Source: JAHCHG01 sp041745765
Lineage (GTDB): Bacteria; Acidobacteriota; Blastocatellia; Pyrinomonadales; Pyrinomonadaceae
Direction of reading: 5' to 3'
Assembly: GCA_041745765.1 (NCBI GenBank)
Contig: JBGTIH010000094.1
Location: 113,831 to 177,830, forward strand
Length of the DNA stretch: 64,000 nt
Made by a program: the position numbers and the translations under genes. Shown here one piece after another: positions 1 through 8,600 of the stretch (its first letter is position 1; each line of letters begins with the position of its first letter). Under the pieces are notes generated by a model. That model did no database searches, was not told the origin of the DNA, and saw only the letters and a list, made by a program, of their open reading frames with translations.

Positions 1-2075
1 TGGCTGAACCTGAATTGCGAAGATTTTCCAAAAAGCCATTTAGATTCATCCGCGCCGAATTTTTTCGTCAGATTTTCCCGCGCCGTTTTGTCGGATTCGA
101 GTAAAAGCGTTTTATAATCGGCAAATTCCTTCGGCAGCCAGTTGGCAGGTTTTTCCCGGACAAGCCAATCAATAAATGAATTTTGCATTGACCAGCGGTA
201 AGTTTCGGCTTTCTCCTTGCCCAAATTTCCGATTAGAACCTTTTCCAAAAAAGCGCGGCGCATTTCCAAAATCACCATTGCGGCTCTCGAATCGGCAGAA
301 TTTTTCCCATCCCAACCTTTCAAAACCGCCAGAGTTTCGGGACTTGCGGATTGTGTATTGATAATTTCACGTGCAAAATTCGAGTAGGAAATGCTGAAAA
401 TATCTTTTTGTATATCCATCGAATCATTGACCGTCATTTTTGAATTATTTTGAATCAATTGACGGATTCGCAACGCGCGATACGGATCGGCAAAACTGCG
501 ACCGAGAAAATATTTATAATTGTCGCCCGCGAGCCGTTGATTAGCCGTAACGATAAAACCTTCTGGCGGATTAAAACTGTTCGGCAATTCTTCAAACGGA
601 ATATAGCCCGTCCATTTTCCTTCATTTTTTGCGCCGTCGTTCGGAAAACTGCCGTCGCCGGAACTTCGGATCGGAATTTTCCCGCCGTTGTGAAAACCGA
701 TATTTCCCTTAATATCGGCGTAGATGAAATTCTGGGTCGCGCCGCCGTAAGTTTTTATTGCAGATTTGAATTCGTCCCAATTCTTCGCGCGATTCAATAA
801 ATAAAACGCTTCAAAGTCATTATTTTTCGCGTCGAGTGCCGTCCATTTAAGCGCAAGTTTTTCGCTGCCGTCGTCTTGTATTATAACGCCGTCATCGGTT
901 TCATAAACAACGAGTTTCACTATGTCGGTTTCAGGTTTGAGCAGATTTTGGCGCACTCTTATTTCTTCATTTCTGACTTTCGCATTTTGCCAGGCGTTTG
1001 CGATTTGAAATTGATTTTTGTCATTAAATCTTTTGATATAAAGGTCTTGCACATCGGGACCGAGATTGGTCGCGCCCCATGCAATAAATTCGTTATGACC
1101 GAGAACAATGCCCGGAACGCCCGGAAATGTTACGCCCGACACTCTGGTTTGCGGCGTTGAAAGATGCGTCAAATACCAGATCGAAGGCGCGGACGCATCC
1201 AGATGCGGGTCATTCGCCAGAATCGGCTTGCCGTCCAGAGTGCGTTTTCCTGAAATCACCCAATTATTGCTCGCCGCGTTAAATTCCTGATAAAACCCGA
1301 TTTGTTCGAGCGAAGATTTTCTGATTGCTTCGTCTTTTTCGGCAAAAGCATAAAATTTATCAATAAATTCGGAATCAAACGAACTTTGAACTTTGAACTT
1401 TGAACTTTGAACTTTTTTCTCGTTATCCTTTCCGACAACCAGCACGTCAAACGGCGTTTTTTCGATAAATAATTGGTCGTATTTTTCCTTCGGCAAGTCT
1501 TTGAATTTCGCTCTGGTTGCGTCTTGATGCCAACTCGTACTTAAAGCGTCGGCTAAAATCTTGCCGATAATCAAAGAATCGGTCGCCTTCCAGGGTTCGG
1601 GCTGGTATTGCAGAACATTAAATTCCGGCGGCATCGAATCTTTGTCGAGCGTGGCGATAAAAGCATTTACGCCGCGCGCGTAATTGTCCAGAACGCTCTT
1701 GAATTCGGGCGAAAAATTTCGGTAAGATTCTTCGACAACCGCCTGAAAACCGAATCTGCGCCAGCGTTTATCGCGATCGAGCGCGGCATTTCCGAAAAGC
1801 TCCGCCGTGCGCCCGCTCGCCACGCGGCGGTATAAATCCATCTGCCAGAGCCGGTCGCTCGCTGTCACGAATCCCTGCACGAAATACAAATCGGCATCAT
1901 TGTTGGCTTCGATATACGGAATCGAACGCGCATCTTTTCTGACGGTAACTTTTTCTTTAAGTCCCGCAATCATCAGAGTTTTTTCAACCGGCGGCTCGAC
2001 CGTCTGGGCATAACACGCCGTTGAAAAAAATATAACTACTAAAAGAACCGTCAAATATTTATCGAAAATTTTCAT
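1..2075 (-). CDS. Penicillin acylase family protein (S45 peptidase), 3' end outside window
   Basis: Secreted N-terminal-nucleophile amidohydrolase of the penicillin/cephalosporin acylase (S45) family, which cleaves amide bonds such as those of acyl side chains or acyl-homoserine lactones; the substrate cannot be told here. The start at 2073-2075 gives a signal peptide (MKIFDKYLTVLLVVIFFSTA) followed by mature alpha-chain sequence. The motif SNNWVISGKRT begins at Ser269 (codon 1269-1271); in this family that Ser becomes the free N-terminal nucleophile of the beta chain after autocleavage. The downstream blocks ANDPHLD and VPGIVLGHNEFIAWG also fit the family. About 690 residues are visible and the reading frame is still open at position 1. 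A 7-bp tandem repeat lies in the alpha/beta linker. Family call is firm; substrate unknown. Confidence 0.9.
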   Translation of the reverse strand, partial: MKIFDKYLTVLLVVIFFSTACYAQTVEPPVEKTLMIAGLKEKVTVRKDARSIPYIEANNDADLYFVQGFVTASDRLWQMDLYRRVASGRTAELFGNAALDRDKRWRRFGFQAVVEESYRNFSPEFKSVLDNYARGVNAFIATLDKDSMPPEFNVLQYQPEPWKATDSLIIGKILADALSTSWHQDATRAKFKDLPKEKYDQLFIEKTPFDVLVVGKDNEKKVQSSKFKVQSSFDSEFIDKFYAFAEKDEAIRKSSLEQIGFYQEFNAASNNWVISGKRTLDGKPILANDPHLDASAPSIWYLTHLSTPQTRVSGVTFPGVPGIVLGHNEFIAWGATNLGPDVQDLYIKRFNDKNQFQIANAWQNAKVRNEEIRVRQNLLKPETDIVKLVVYETDDGVIIQDDGSEKLALKWTALDAKNNDFEAFYLLNRAKNWDEFKSAIKTYGGATQNFIYADIKGNIGFHNGGKIPIRSSGDGSFPNDGAKNEGKWTGYIPFEELPNSFNPPEGFIVTANQRLAGDNYKYFLGRSFADPYRALRIRQLIQNNSKMTVNDSMDIQKDIFSISYSNFAREIINTQSASPETLAVLKGWDGKNSADSRAAMVILEMRRAFLEKVLIGNLGKEKAETYRWSMQNSFIDWLVREKPANWLPKEFADYKTLLLESDKTARENLTKKFGADESKWLFGKSSQFRFS
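1381..1415. repeat. Five tandem copies of GAACTTT inside the acylase gene
   Basis: Five perfect copies of the heptamer GAACTTT (AAAGTTC on the coding strand) encode a KVQSSKF-like period. They lie about 40 residues before the catalytic Ser269, in the region that separates alpha and beta chains. The unit is not a multiple of three, so gain or loss of one copy would shift the frame. Confidence 0.9.
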
Positions 2076-2146
2076 ATTTTATTATCTGCTTCTGATTTTT
2101 TCTCAATTTCCTTCAGATATATTTGAATTTCATTTTATCATTTCAA

Positions 2147-3091
2147 TTATTTTACTGATTTTTCCAAATCCTTCTTGATAAATTGATAAACCAAATTTTC
2201 ATTTAACGCATTTTTTATTTCTTCACGGGCTTTCTCTTTGTCTTCAACCTTTATTGTGTAGGTATTTTTATCAGGTAAAAAATTTTCATCAAAAAATTTC
2301 CAGCCTTCCTCTTCTTTGCCTGCGTAAAAATATCGAAAAGTTATTTCTAAAACATCCGAAAATTCCTTTTTCTCGTCTGCCTTAAATTTTTGGATTTGCT
2401 CCTCTATATTTTCCAGCGTATATTCTTGAAGTTTATGAGAGGCAGGTAAAAATTTTCGGAGTTTTTTATCATATTGAAAAATTATCGAGTTTGAAGGTCT
2501 AAATGCAGTGGCAAATCCGAAAATGTCGTCATAATTAGCCAAAGTAATTTCATATATCCCATCCTCATCAAAATCAATCCGCGTTAAACCGCCGCTAACA
2601 ATACCGTAATCACTGCTGTTAAATAAAACTTTAAAATCTTTAGATAAATCTACAATCCAAACTTCTTCATAACGATTTGTACTGTCAACTATTACTAATT
2701 GTTCATTCGGTTGATCGAAAAATGAAAATAACGCGAAATCAATTCGATTGCCCAATGGAGTGACTACGCCGTCAAATTTAGCAATTTGTTTCCCATTTTT
2801 CGTGATGACTGCATTAACAACGTCAATATATTCATTTAATTTTTCATAGTATTTCTTTACTTTAACTTTCTCTGTCAAATATCCGTTTAATTTTAGCGAA
2901 TCGGTTTCTAAATAATTTCCCTCAAACCATATTTGTTTGTCTTCTTTATCTAAAACAATTTCATTTTCATTTTGCGAAATTGCTTTGTTCACGTTCAAAT
3001 TTTTATTTGTGTAAGATTGATTGACATTAACCGTGCATGAGGTAAATATAAGAAACGCAATGATATACAGCGAAATAATTTTGAATTTCAT
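2147..3091 (-). CDS. Putative lipoprotein, unknown function
   Basis: 314-residue protein. The N-terminus is a signal peptide ending in a lipobox-like FTSC, so it is probably lipid-anchored at Cys19. Residues about 160-185 (TRIDFDEDGIYEITLANYDD) resemble an FG-GAP/EF-hand-like Asp-rich loop, as in integrin-type repeats, and could bind calcium. The rest is charged and Lys-rich near the C-terminus. I recognise no enzyme family. It follows the acylase start by about 70 bases on the same strand and sits 9 bases after the Uma2-like gene, so co-transcription with that gene is possible. Confidence 0.7.
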   Translation of the reverse strand: MKFKIISLYIIAFLIFTSCTVNVNQSYTNKNLNVNKAISQNENEIVLDKEDKQIWFEGNYLETDSLKLNGYLTEKVKVKKYYEKLNEYIDVVNAVITKNGKQIAKFDGVVTPLGNRIDFALFSFFDQPNEQLVIVDSTNRYEEVWIVDLSKDFKVLFNSSDYGIVSGGLTRIDFDEDGIYEITLANYDDIFGFATAFRPSNSIIFQYDKKLRKFLPASHKLQEYTLENIEEQIQKFKADEKKEFSDVLEITFRYFYAGKEEEGWKFFDENFLPDKNTYTIKVEDKEKAREEIKNALNENLVYQFIKKDLEKSVK

Positions 3092-3100
3092 AATATTTTT

Positions 3101-3721
3101 TTAATCAGCGAATAATTTGCCGGGATCAAGTGAAAATTCCGGCAAAACTTTTGTTTTGAGTTGTTCTTTTTCACGAAAAGTTTTCGTTTTTTTAAGCTCG
3201 CCGTTTTTTAGTTTAAAAATCGTTATTTCCTTTTCAAACGGATTTACAACCCAGTATTCCGGCACTTTATAGATTTCAAAAAGCTCTCTTTTGATTTCCA
3301 AATCACGCCGCCCGTTTGCTTTTCCGGGCGAAAGAATTTCGATGACGATTTCGGGCGCACCGTGGAATTTTCCGCTTTCTTCATCGAGAATTTCTTCTGT
3401 TTTTTCATGCGAAATATAGATCAAATCAGGAATTACGCCGTCAAACTCGCTGAAAATCAAACCCGGCGTTGCCAGAATATGACCTTTCGGATTGCTTTTC
3501 AGATAATCTCCGAATTCTAAAACTATTCTTGTCGCTAAAAGTTGATGAATAAAACGCGGTGCGGTTGACACGAAAATTTCTCCTCCGATCAATTCATACC
3601 GCAGATTCTCGTCACGCGGCATTTTTTTGAGATAATCGTTAGTGATTAAATCTGTTTTTTCAACTCCGTTCGGCTGAAAAACAAATTTTGTCGGACGTTT
3701 TTGAGTTACTTGCTCCTGCAT
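3101..3721 (-). CDS. Uma2 family (DUF820) PD-(D/E)XK nuclease-like protein
   Basis: 206 residues, normal length for the Uma2 family, which is widespread in cyanobacteria, Acidobacteria and other large genomes and has the PD-(D/E)XK nuclease fold with poorly known biology. Visible landmarks: RYELIGGEIFVSTAPRFIHQ near residues 40-60, the acidic GVIPDLIYIS near 100, the core APEIVIEILSPG near 130, then RRDLEIKRELFEIYKVPEYW with the conserved Lys, and a C-terminal beta-rich end. Family assignment is strong; DNA cleavage has not been shown for most members. It lies 19 bases downstream of the aldehyde dehydrogenase on the same strand. Confidence 0.88.
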   Translation of the reverse strand: MQEQVTQKRPTKFVFQPNGVEKTDLITNDYLKKMPRDENLRYELIGGEIFVSTAPRFIHQLLATRIVLEFGDYLKSNPKGHILATPGLIFSEFDGVIPDLIYISHEKTEEILDEESGKFHGAPEIVIEILSPGKANGRRDLEIKRELFEIYKVPEYWVVNPFEKEITIFKLKNGELKKTKTFREKEQLKTKVLPEFSLDPGKLFAD

Positions 3722-3740
3722 AAAATTACCTCGGCGATTT

Positions 3741-5159
3741 TTACGAGTTTACCACAACCAGCCGGATTTCCGACATTTCTTCCATCGCATAGCGCACGCC
3801 TTCGCGCCCGAAACCCGAATCTTTGACGCCGCCGTACGGCATATTGTCAACGCGAAACGCCGGAACATCGTTGATAATTACGCCGCCGTATTCGAGGTTT
3901 TCTGCCGCGTAGTTTGAGTTTTTGAGATTTTCCGTAAAAACTCCGGCTTGAAGTCCGTATTTTGTCTGATTCGACATTTCGACCGCTTCCGCGAAATCCG
4001 TGAATTTTTCGACCACCGCGACCGGTGCAAAGATTTCTTCCGAGACGACGCGCATTTCGGGATTAGTTTTCGTTAAAACAGTCGCATCCAGCATTGCCCC
4101 GCTCCGCTTTCCACCACACAGAATTTCCGCACCGAAATCTGCCGCTTCCCGAATCCAGCCCGCAGCCTTTTCTGCCGCTTTTTCGTCAATCATTACGGAA
4201 AGCTCGGTCGTTTCATCGAGCGGATTTCCGGTTTTCAATTTTTTTGCTTTTTCGACGAATTTTTTCGTCCATTCGTCAAAAAGCTTTTCGTGAACAAAAA
4301 CTCTCTGCACCGAAATACAAACCTGTCCGGCGTGCGTAAACGCGCCGAATGCCGTTCTTTCGACGGATTTTTCCAGATTCGCGCTTTCGTCAATAATGAC
4401 GGGCGCGTTTCCGCCGAGTTCGAGCGTGATCATTTTCTTTTCCGCTTTCGATTTCAAATTCCAGCCGACTTCCGCGCTTCCCGTGAACGAGATCATCTTG
4501 ATTCGCTCATCCCGCAGAATCAAATCTATATTTTCCGTATCCATCGGCACGACTTGCAGAGCGTTTTGCGGCAAACCGCTGTTTTGGAAAACTTCGGCTA
4601 AAAGCAGAGCCGTCAGCGGTGTTTTGCGGCTCGGTTTGATAATTATTGAGTTTCCGGAAGCAAGCGCGGGCGCGACTTTGTGACCGACAAGATTAAGCGG
4701 AAAATTAAACGGGGTGATGCCGTAAATCACGCCGCGCGGCACTCTCTTTGTCCAGCCGGTTTTTCCTTTTCCGTTTTCCTGCGTATCAATCGGCACAATT
4801 TCGCCCGTAAATCTTTCAGCTTCCGAAGCCGCCCATTCAAACGTCGCGATTCCCCGCGAAACTTCGCCGCGAGCCGTTTTTATCGGCTTGGCGGATTCTT
4901 TGGCAATCGTTTCGGCAAATTCCGTTTCTCTTTCCCTGATTCCATCGGCAATTTTTCTCAAGCCTCCGGCGATTTCAAAACGTGCGAGTTTTCGCATCTC
5001 CAAGGCGGCGTTGGCGGCGGAAGCAATCGCTTCTTCCATTTCATCGCCGTCTGCCTCAGAAACATTTGCCAGAACTTCTTTTGAAAAAGGCGATCTTACT
5101 TCAAAAGTTTTTGAAGTTTCACGCCATTTTCCGTCTATAAATAATTTTCTCGTTTCCAT
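3741..5159 (-). CDS. NAD(P)-dependent aldehyde dehydrogenase
   Basis: 472-residue cytosolic aldehyde dehydrogenase oxidising an aldehyde to the acid (or acyl-thioester) with NAD(P). From METRKLFIDGKW the family residues are visible: Asn152 in GITPFNFP, Glu247 in LELGGNAP and the catalytic Cys281 in GQVCISVQR, with NDVPAFRVDNMPYGG in the C-terminal oligomerisation part. The start at 5159 was chosen because a GGAG lies about 12 bases upstream; an ATG-like start 21 codons earlier gives a non-family extension. Closest in style to lactaldehyde, succinate-semialdehyde or phosphonoacetaldehyde dehydrogenases; the exact substrate cannot be read from sequence. Confidence 0.92.
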   Translation of the reverse strand: METRKLFIDGKWRETSKTFEVRSPFSKEVLANVSEADGDEMEEAIASAANAALEMRKLARFEIAGGLRKIADGIRERETEFAETIAKESAKPIKTARGEVSRGIATFEWAASEAERFTGEIVPIDTQENGKGKTGWTKRVPRGVIYGITPFNFPLNLVGHKVAPALASGNSIIIKPSRKTPLTALLLAEVFQNSGLPQNALQVVPMDTENIDLILRDERIKMISFTGSAEVGWNLKSKAEKKMITLELGGNAPVIIDESANLEKSVERTAFGAFTHAGQVCISVQRVFVHEKLFDEWTKKFVEKAKKLKTGNPLDETTELSVMIDEKAAEKAAGWIREAADFGAEILCGGKRSGAMLDATVLTKTNPEMRVVSEEIFAPVAVVEKFTDFAEAVEMSNQTKYGLQAGVFTENLKNSNYAAENLEYGGVIINDVPAFRVDNMPYGGVKDSGFGREGVRYAMEEMSEIRLVVVNS

Positions 5160-5532
5160 AAAGCTTTTTTCTCCGTTTTCGGCTTTGATTATAAAGTTAA
5201 ACTTTCGGTAGTTTTGAATCAAATTTTTGTTTGAAGAAAAAGTTCCGGAGCGCGCACTTAATTATAATCAAAACCATTACTGAACGGCATAGTTTTTGTG
5301 CTACTGCAAATTACAGAGTTTATTAAGAATATTTGCCCGCGAAATACGCGAAACACACGAAAAGGGAAAGGTTTTGAAAATATTTGATTTTATTTTAGCG
5401 TCTTTAGCGTGTTTCGCGGGTAAAATTTTCTTGGTTTTCATGCCTGGCAATAATCAGACCGCTCAGTAATGGATCAAAACAGTTTTTCGATTTGCAAATA
5501 ATTCGCTTAAAATCTAAACTTCTAAATGTTAT
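5160..5532. other. Intergenic region with one strong inverted repeat
   Basis: No gene seen. An inverted repeat pairs 5336-5350 (CCCGCGAAATACGCG) with 5407-5420 (GCGTGTTTCGCGGG) with one mismatch and a loop of about 56 bases. It may be a dispersed palindromic repeat; no T-run follows. Confidence 0.5.
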
Positions 5533-5609
5533 GCACCTGTAGCTCAGCTGGATAGAGTATCTGGCTTCGAACCAGAGGGTCGCAGGTTCGAATCCTGCCG
5601 GGTGTACCA
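5533..5609 (+). tRNA. tRNA-Arg (anticodon TCG), CCA encoded
   Basis: Full cloverleaf. D arm is GCTCAGCTGGATAGAGT, anticodon stem TCTGG/CCAGA with loop CTTCGAA, and T arm GCAGGTTCGAATCCTGC. Anticodon TCG reads CGA. The acceptor stem GCACCTG/CGGGTGT has G-U wobbles at pairs 1-72 and 6-67. CCA is encoded at 5607-5609. A terminator follows. Confidence 0.95.
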
Positions 5610-5624
5610 TTTTTTTAAGCCTAT

Positions 5625-5660
5625 AAAAAAGAGCTTTCTGTTCGGGAAAGCTCTTTTTTT
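5625..5660 (+). terminator. Rho-independent terminator after tRNA-Arg
   Basis: Stem AAAAAGAGCTTTC pairs with GAAAGCTCTTTTT around a short TGTTCGG loop, ending in a T-run. It ends the tRNA transcript. Confidence 0.9.
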
Positions 5661-5760
5661 GCTTTTTTTCCCTCATTTTGCTTTAATTGCTAAAGAACAA
5701 GTTTTTTTCAGCACATCCGGTTTTGCCTTTTTACTATTTCCCTTTTTTTACTTTTAATTT

Positions 5761-6519
5761 ATGTCCATTTTAATTGCCGAAGACAATGCCGTTCAGCGTC
5801 ATTATTTATCCGAATTGCTCTCGCAGGAATTTCCCGAATCAACGCCGGTGATCGAAGCGACGGACGGAAATGCGGCGGTTGATCTCGCGCTCGAACATAA
5901 ACCCGATCTCTGCATTCTGGACATTCAAATGCCCGAATTTTCGGGCGTAAAAGCGGCGCGCGCGATCTGGCGCGATTTTCCCGAAGCGCGCATTATCTTC
6001 TGGACACAGTTTCCGCACGAGGTTTATATCAATGAAATCCGCAAGATAATCCGCTCGCTCGATCCGGCTCCGGCTTACGGTTTTATTCATAAAAATAACC
6101 CGGAAGCCCGTTTTTTGCGATTTGTCGCCACCGTTTTGGAAGACGGCGCGGATATGATTGATCCGGCATTTAAAGATTCATTCAAACGTCCGCTTTTGAC
6201 CGAATTTGAAAGCGAAGCGTTGCGCTATCTCGCGCTCGGTCTTTCTAATTGGGCGATTGCGCGAAAATGCTCTTTGTCCTTGCGGGGCGTGGAAAGTCGT
6301 CTGGCAACGCTTTACGAAAAACTTTTTGAAAATTTATCCGAAGGAACGATCAACGAAAAATACGACAAACTTGCTTATAACGTCAGAACCCGCGCTTTTT
6401 TCGAGGCTCTGCGGCGTGGTTTGATCAACAGCGACGAACTCAACAAAGCCGAAATCGAACTGGAAAAATGGATCGTCCGCGATCAGAAAAAATTTCTCGA
6501 AGAAATTATAAAACCGTAA
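5761..6519 (+). CDS. Response regulator, receiver domain plus LuxR-like HTH
   Basis: 252-residue cytosolic regulator. Residues 1-125 form a receiver domain: acidic pair Glu7/Asp8, phospho-acceptor Asp54 in LDIQMPEFSG, and a conserved Lys in FIHKNN near 110. Residues about 150-200 (LTEFESEALRYLALGLSNWA to SRLATLYEKL) look like a LuxR/GerE-type helix-turn-helix, followed by a long helical tail. That tail (INEKYDKLAYNVRTRAFFEAL) is unusual for NarL-type regulators. No kinase gene is adjacent, so its partner is unknown. It probably regulates transcription. Confidence 0.85.
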   Translation: MSILIAEDNAVQRHYLSELLSQEFPESTPVIEATDGNAAVDLALEHKPDLCILDIQMPEFSGVKAARAIWRDFPEARIIFWTQFPHEVYINEIRKIIRSLDPAPAYGFIHKNNPEARFLRFVATVLEDGADMIDPAFKDSFKRPLLTEFESEALRYLALGLSNWAIARKCSLSLRGVESRLATLYEKLFENLSEGTINEKYDKLAYNVRTRAFFEALRRGLINSDELNKAEIELEKWIVRDQKKFLEEIIKP

Positions 6520-6656
6520 ATTGTTAGCTAGACTAAGCAATAATGGATAATTGAAAACGGAGAATGTCAGAAAATCTTTAAATCCTCTTAAATTTAAAGT
6601 CACGCGCACTCTTTAGGAATTTTCAAATACCTCAAAACTTTCTTTCTTCAACTTTC

Positions 6657-6760
6657 TTGACCAAACAACCGCTCGACGAACAAGCGAATCGGTCAGTGCG
6701 CTCAACGCTTTCAACCCCGAGATGGTCAATTATGAACTTCTGCAGGAAGCCAAAAGATAA
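6657..6760 (+). pseudogene. Possible frameshifted gene tail
   Basis: Two overlapping frames read like one protein end: LTKQPLDEQANRSV in one frame, then, after a shift near 6697, SALNAFNPEMVNYELLQEAK ending at a TAA at 6758-6760. Composition and lack of early stops suggest a degraded C-terminal coding fragment, but I do not recognise the family. Confidence 0.25.
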
Positions 6761-6784
6761 AAATTTTATTTCAATATATTTTAA

Positions 6785-6821
6785 AAAAATGAACGAAGTG
6801 TTTAAGATTTCGTTCATTTTT
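6785..6821. terminator. Bidirectional terminator just left of the mobile element
   Basis: Perfect stem AAAAATGAACGAA / TTCGTTCATTTTT with an 11-base loop and T-runs on both strands. If the element at 6837-19265 is removed, this hairpin would lie directly downstream of the minus-strand membrane-protein gene now ending at 19283, so the insertion probably separated that gene from its terminator. Confidence 0.8.
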
Positions 6822-6827
6822 ATTTTA

Positions 6828-6852
6828 AGTCTTAAAAGCGTTGCACAAAAAT
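6828..6852. repeat. Left end of mobile element: 9-bp target duplication plus 16-bp inverted repeat
   Basis: 6828-6836 is AGTCTTAAA, repeated in direct orientation at 19266-19274. 6837-6852 is AGCGTTGCACAAAAAT, found exactly inverted at 19250-19265. The two elements abut without a gap on both sides. Confidence 0.92.
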
Positions 6853-6943
6853 CAGCTAAAATCCGGTGTTTTTTGTGTGATTTTCATTTTCTCATAAAAA
6901 TTATACCCTTGTGAATTAGGTTAAAAACCGTTTTTATGAATAC

Positions 6944-6985
6944 AAAAAGAAACCGGAAAAGACAAGTCTTTTCCGGTTTCTTTTT
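6944..6985. terminator. Terminator downstream of the transposase gene
   Basis: Perfect 20-bp stem: 6944-6963 pairs with 6966-6985 (core GAAACCGGAAAAGAC/GTCTTTTCCGGTTTC), loop of two A, T-runs on both strands. It lies 12 bases past the transposase stop, between that gene and the element's left end, so it can also insulate the element from outside transcription. Confidence 0.88.
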
Positions 6986-6997
6986 CTCCGGGAATTT

Positions 6998-8242
6998 TTA
7001 CTGTTTCTGCAATTTAATCGGAGTGTTTTCTTTTTTTTTGGTGAACTCCTGCCATTCTTCAAGGTTTATATTCAATTCATATGTCGACCTCACCAATACT
7101 GTCAGATTATGGCAAATTAGTTTTGCCAGCAATTCGTTGATTTGCCCTTGTTCATTTATACATCTTAAATTATCCCCGAATTTCATTTTGATTGCTGAAA
7201 AGCCTGTTTCTACATTACTTCGACATTTATACTTTTCGTGAAATTCGTTCTGATGAAAACTGTAATAATGTAAAAGTTTATTCCAGATTTCGCTGTCATT
7301 TCTTTCCTTTGCATTTACTTTGAAAGGAATATAAACTTTGGATTTTTTTTTATCCTCGACAAATTCAAGATTTTCTTTGCTTGAATAAGCTGCATCAGCC
7401 AAAATTTCTTCAATCGTAAAGTTTTTTGATGCAGCATCCACCAAATTGATAAAAAAAGGCGAGTCATTTGCATATGCCGGAGTAATGATCACACCGGCAA
7501 TTATTTTCGTAAGATTTCCGCAAATGAGATGAACTTTTATCCAGTTATGCCAATCTTCGGCATTGCCGTATTTAACATCATACCATCGTTCTTTGGTAGA
7601 AGATCCGAAGCCTGAAGAATCAACTGAAAAACTTTTTTCTATAACCTTTAGAGGTGTACTGCTGGCGATAACCAAGTCTGTTAAGACATCGGTCATCCAA
7701 TCTTTTCTCAGGTAATTGCAGATTGAATTAAAATGCGGTTGGCGCGAAATCAGACCTCGCGCAACCGCATCGCTTAGATAACCTATCGTGCGGCGCGAGC
7801 AGTTTCTTTCATAAATCTTTATTAAAAGACAAAAAAGAATATCGGAAAGCGGTAACGGCGTTCTTCCCCGCGGCTGTTTCGGTGGTTCGGGGATCAATCG
7901 GCAAAGCTCGAATACTAATTCCAGCCATCTGCCTCTTTCTTTGGTTTGGGCTTCATTATAACCTGACCAGTTTCTTTTTTTTCTTGGTGTTTTCCGCACC
8001 GCTTGTTTATTAGTTACCGATTCAGCCGATTGCATTTCCCGCCATATTTTTTCTTCAACGGCATATTGATGCTTACATTTTGCTTTATTTTTCTCAAAAT
8101 AAGGACAACTGCACGTTTGCTGTTGAAGATTTATCTGATAATAACCACTGCCTGTCTGAGACGGCACAGTCCAGATTTTCCCGTCGAATCTGATTTCAAA
8201 ATTTTGGGCAAGTTCTTTGCCTTTCTGTTGTTTTGTTTTCAT
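6998..8242 (-). CDS. DDE transposase with N-terminal SWIM zinc finger (IS4-superfamily-like)
   Basis: 414 residues from the chosen start. Residues about 25-70 hold a SWIM-type zinc finger, CxCx(n)CxH (CSCPYFEKNKAKCKH), a DNA- or protein-binding module. The catalytic domain shows Asp in SVDSSGFG, Asp in ILADAAYSS and Glu in SNVETGFSAIK; the last lies in YKCRSNVETGFSAIK, which matches the IS4 signature Y-(2)-R-(3)-E-(6)-K. Start at 8242 was preferred because GAGG lies about 10 bases upstream; an ATG at 8266 has no such site. The gene appears intact, so the element could be active. It lies 161 bases from the left end of the 12.4-kb element. Confidence 0.88.
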   Translation of the reverse strand: MKTKQQKGKELAQNFEIRFDGKIWTVPSQTGSGYYQINLQQQTCSCPYFEKNKAKCKHQYAVEEKIWREMQSAESVTNKQAVRKTPRKKRNWSGYNEAQTKERGRWLELVFELCRLIPEPPKQPRGRTPLPLSDILFCLLIKIYERNCSRRTIGYLSDAVARGLISRQPHFNSICNYLRKDWMTDVLTDLVIASSTPLKVIEKSFSVDSSGFGSSTKERWYDVKYGNAEDWHNWIKVHLICGNLTKIIAGVIITPAYANDSPFFINLVDAASKNFTIEEILADAAYSSKENLEFVEDKKKSKVYIPFKVNAKERNDSEIWNKLLHYYSFHQNEFHEKYKCRSNVETGFSAIKMKFGDNLRCINEQGQINELLAKLICHNLTVLVRSTYELNINLEEWQEFTKKKENTPIKLQKQ

Positions 8243-8341
8243 TTTGATTTTTTCCTCACTTGTCATTCAGCCGGAAATAAATCACAATCAGCCTGAACGG
8301 ACTTTGGTTTATGATTTATTCATAGCTAAGGTTATTCGGCT

Positions 8342-8504
8342 CCATCAATCGTTAGCGCGGCTGATGGGGCTTAAAATTTTGATTTCAACTTGATTTTTGC
8401 AGGAAGCGGTGTCACAATACACGTATACCGTAATGCGCTGACACACGCATTCTGCAAAATCGAATTAAAGGGCTGTGAACGGTTGGTAGCTTGACACAGC
8501 CCTT
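8342..8504. other. Cluster of three hairpins upstream of the transposase
   Basis: No gene lies in 8243-8600. Three inverted repeats follow each other: CCATCA/TGATGG (8342-8367); a long interrupted stem with GATTTTTGCAGGAAGCG (8392-8408) facing CGCATTCTGCAAAATC (8447-8462) and an inner TGTCA/TGACA; and AAGGGCTGTG (8468-8477) with CACAGCCCTT (8495-8504). It lies in the presumed leader of the transposase and after the stop of the winged-helix gene, so it may terminate one and control the other, or be a structured RNA or an old internal element end. Confidence 0.5.
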
Positions 8505-8600
8505 GCTCTTTTACGGTTTAATTATACCGCTCAAAGAGATTTAAAGTCAACGATAAACTGTTGAATATCAATGACTTATAAACACACAAAGGGGCGGAAG

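Noticed and set aside
5404..5676. 90-residue minus-strand reading frame with HPAGFEPATLWFEARYSIQL
   Set aside because: It is the antisense of tRNA-Arg at 5533-5609; this peptide is a well-known false gene made by tRNA antisense.
8392..8408. Inner inverted-repeat end that would make the transposase a separate 1.6-kb insertion sequence
   Set aside because: Match to the 16-bp end is weak, and the arm is better explained by pairing with 8447-8462. No target duplication is seen there.
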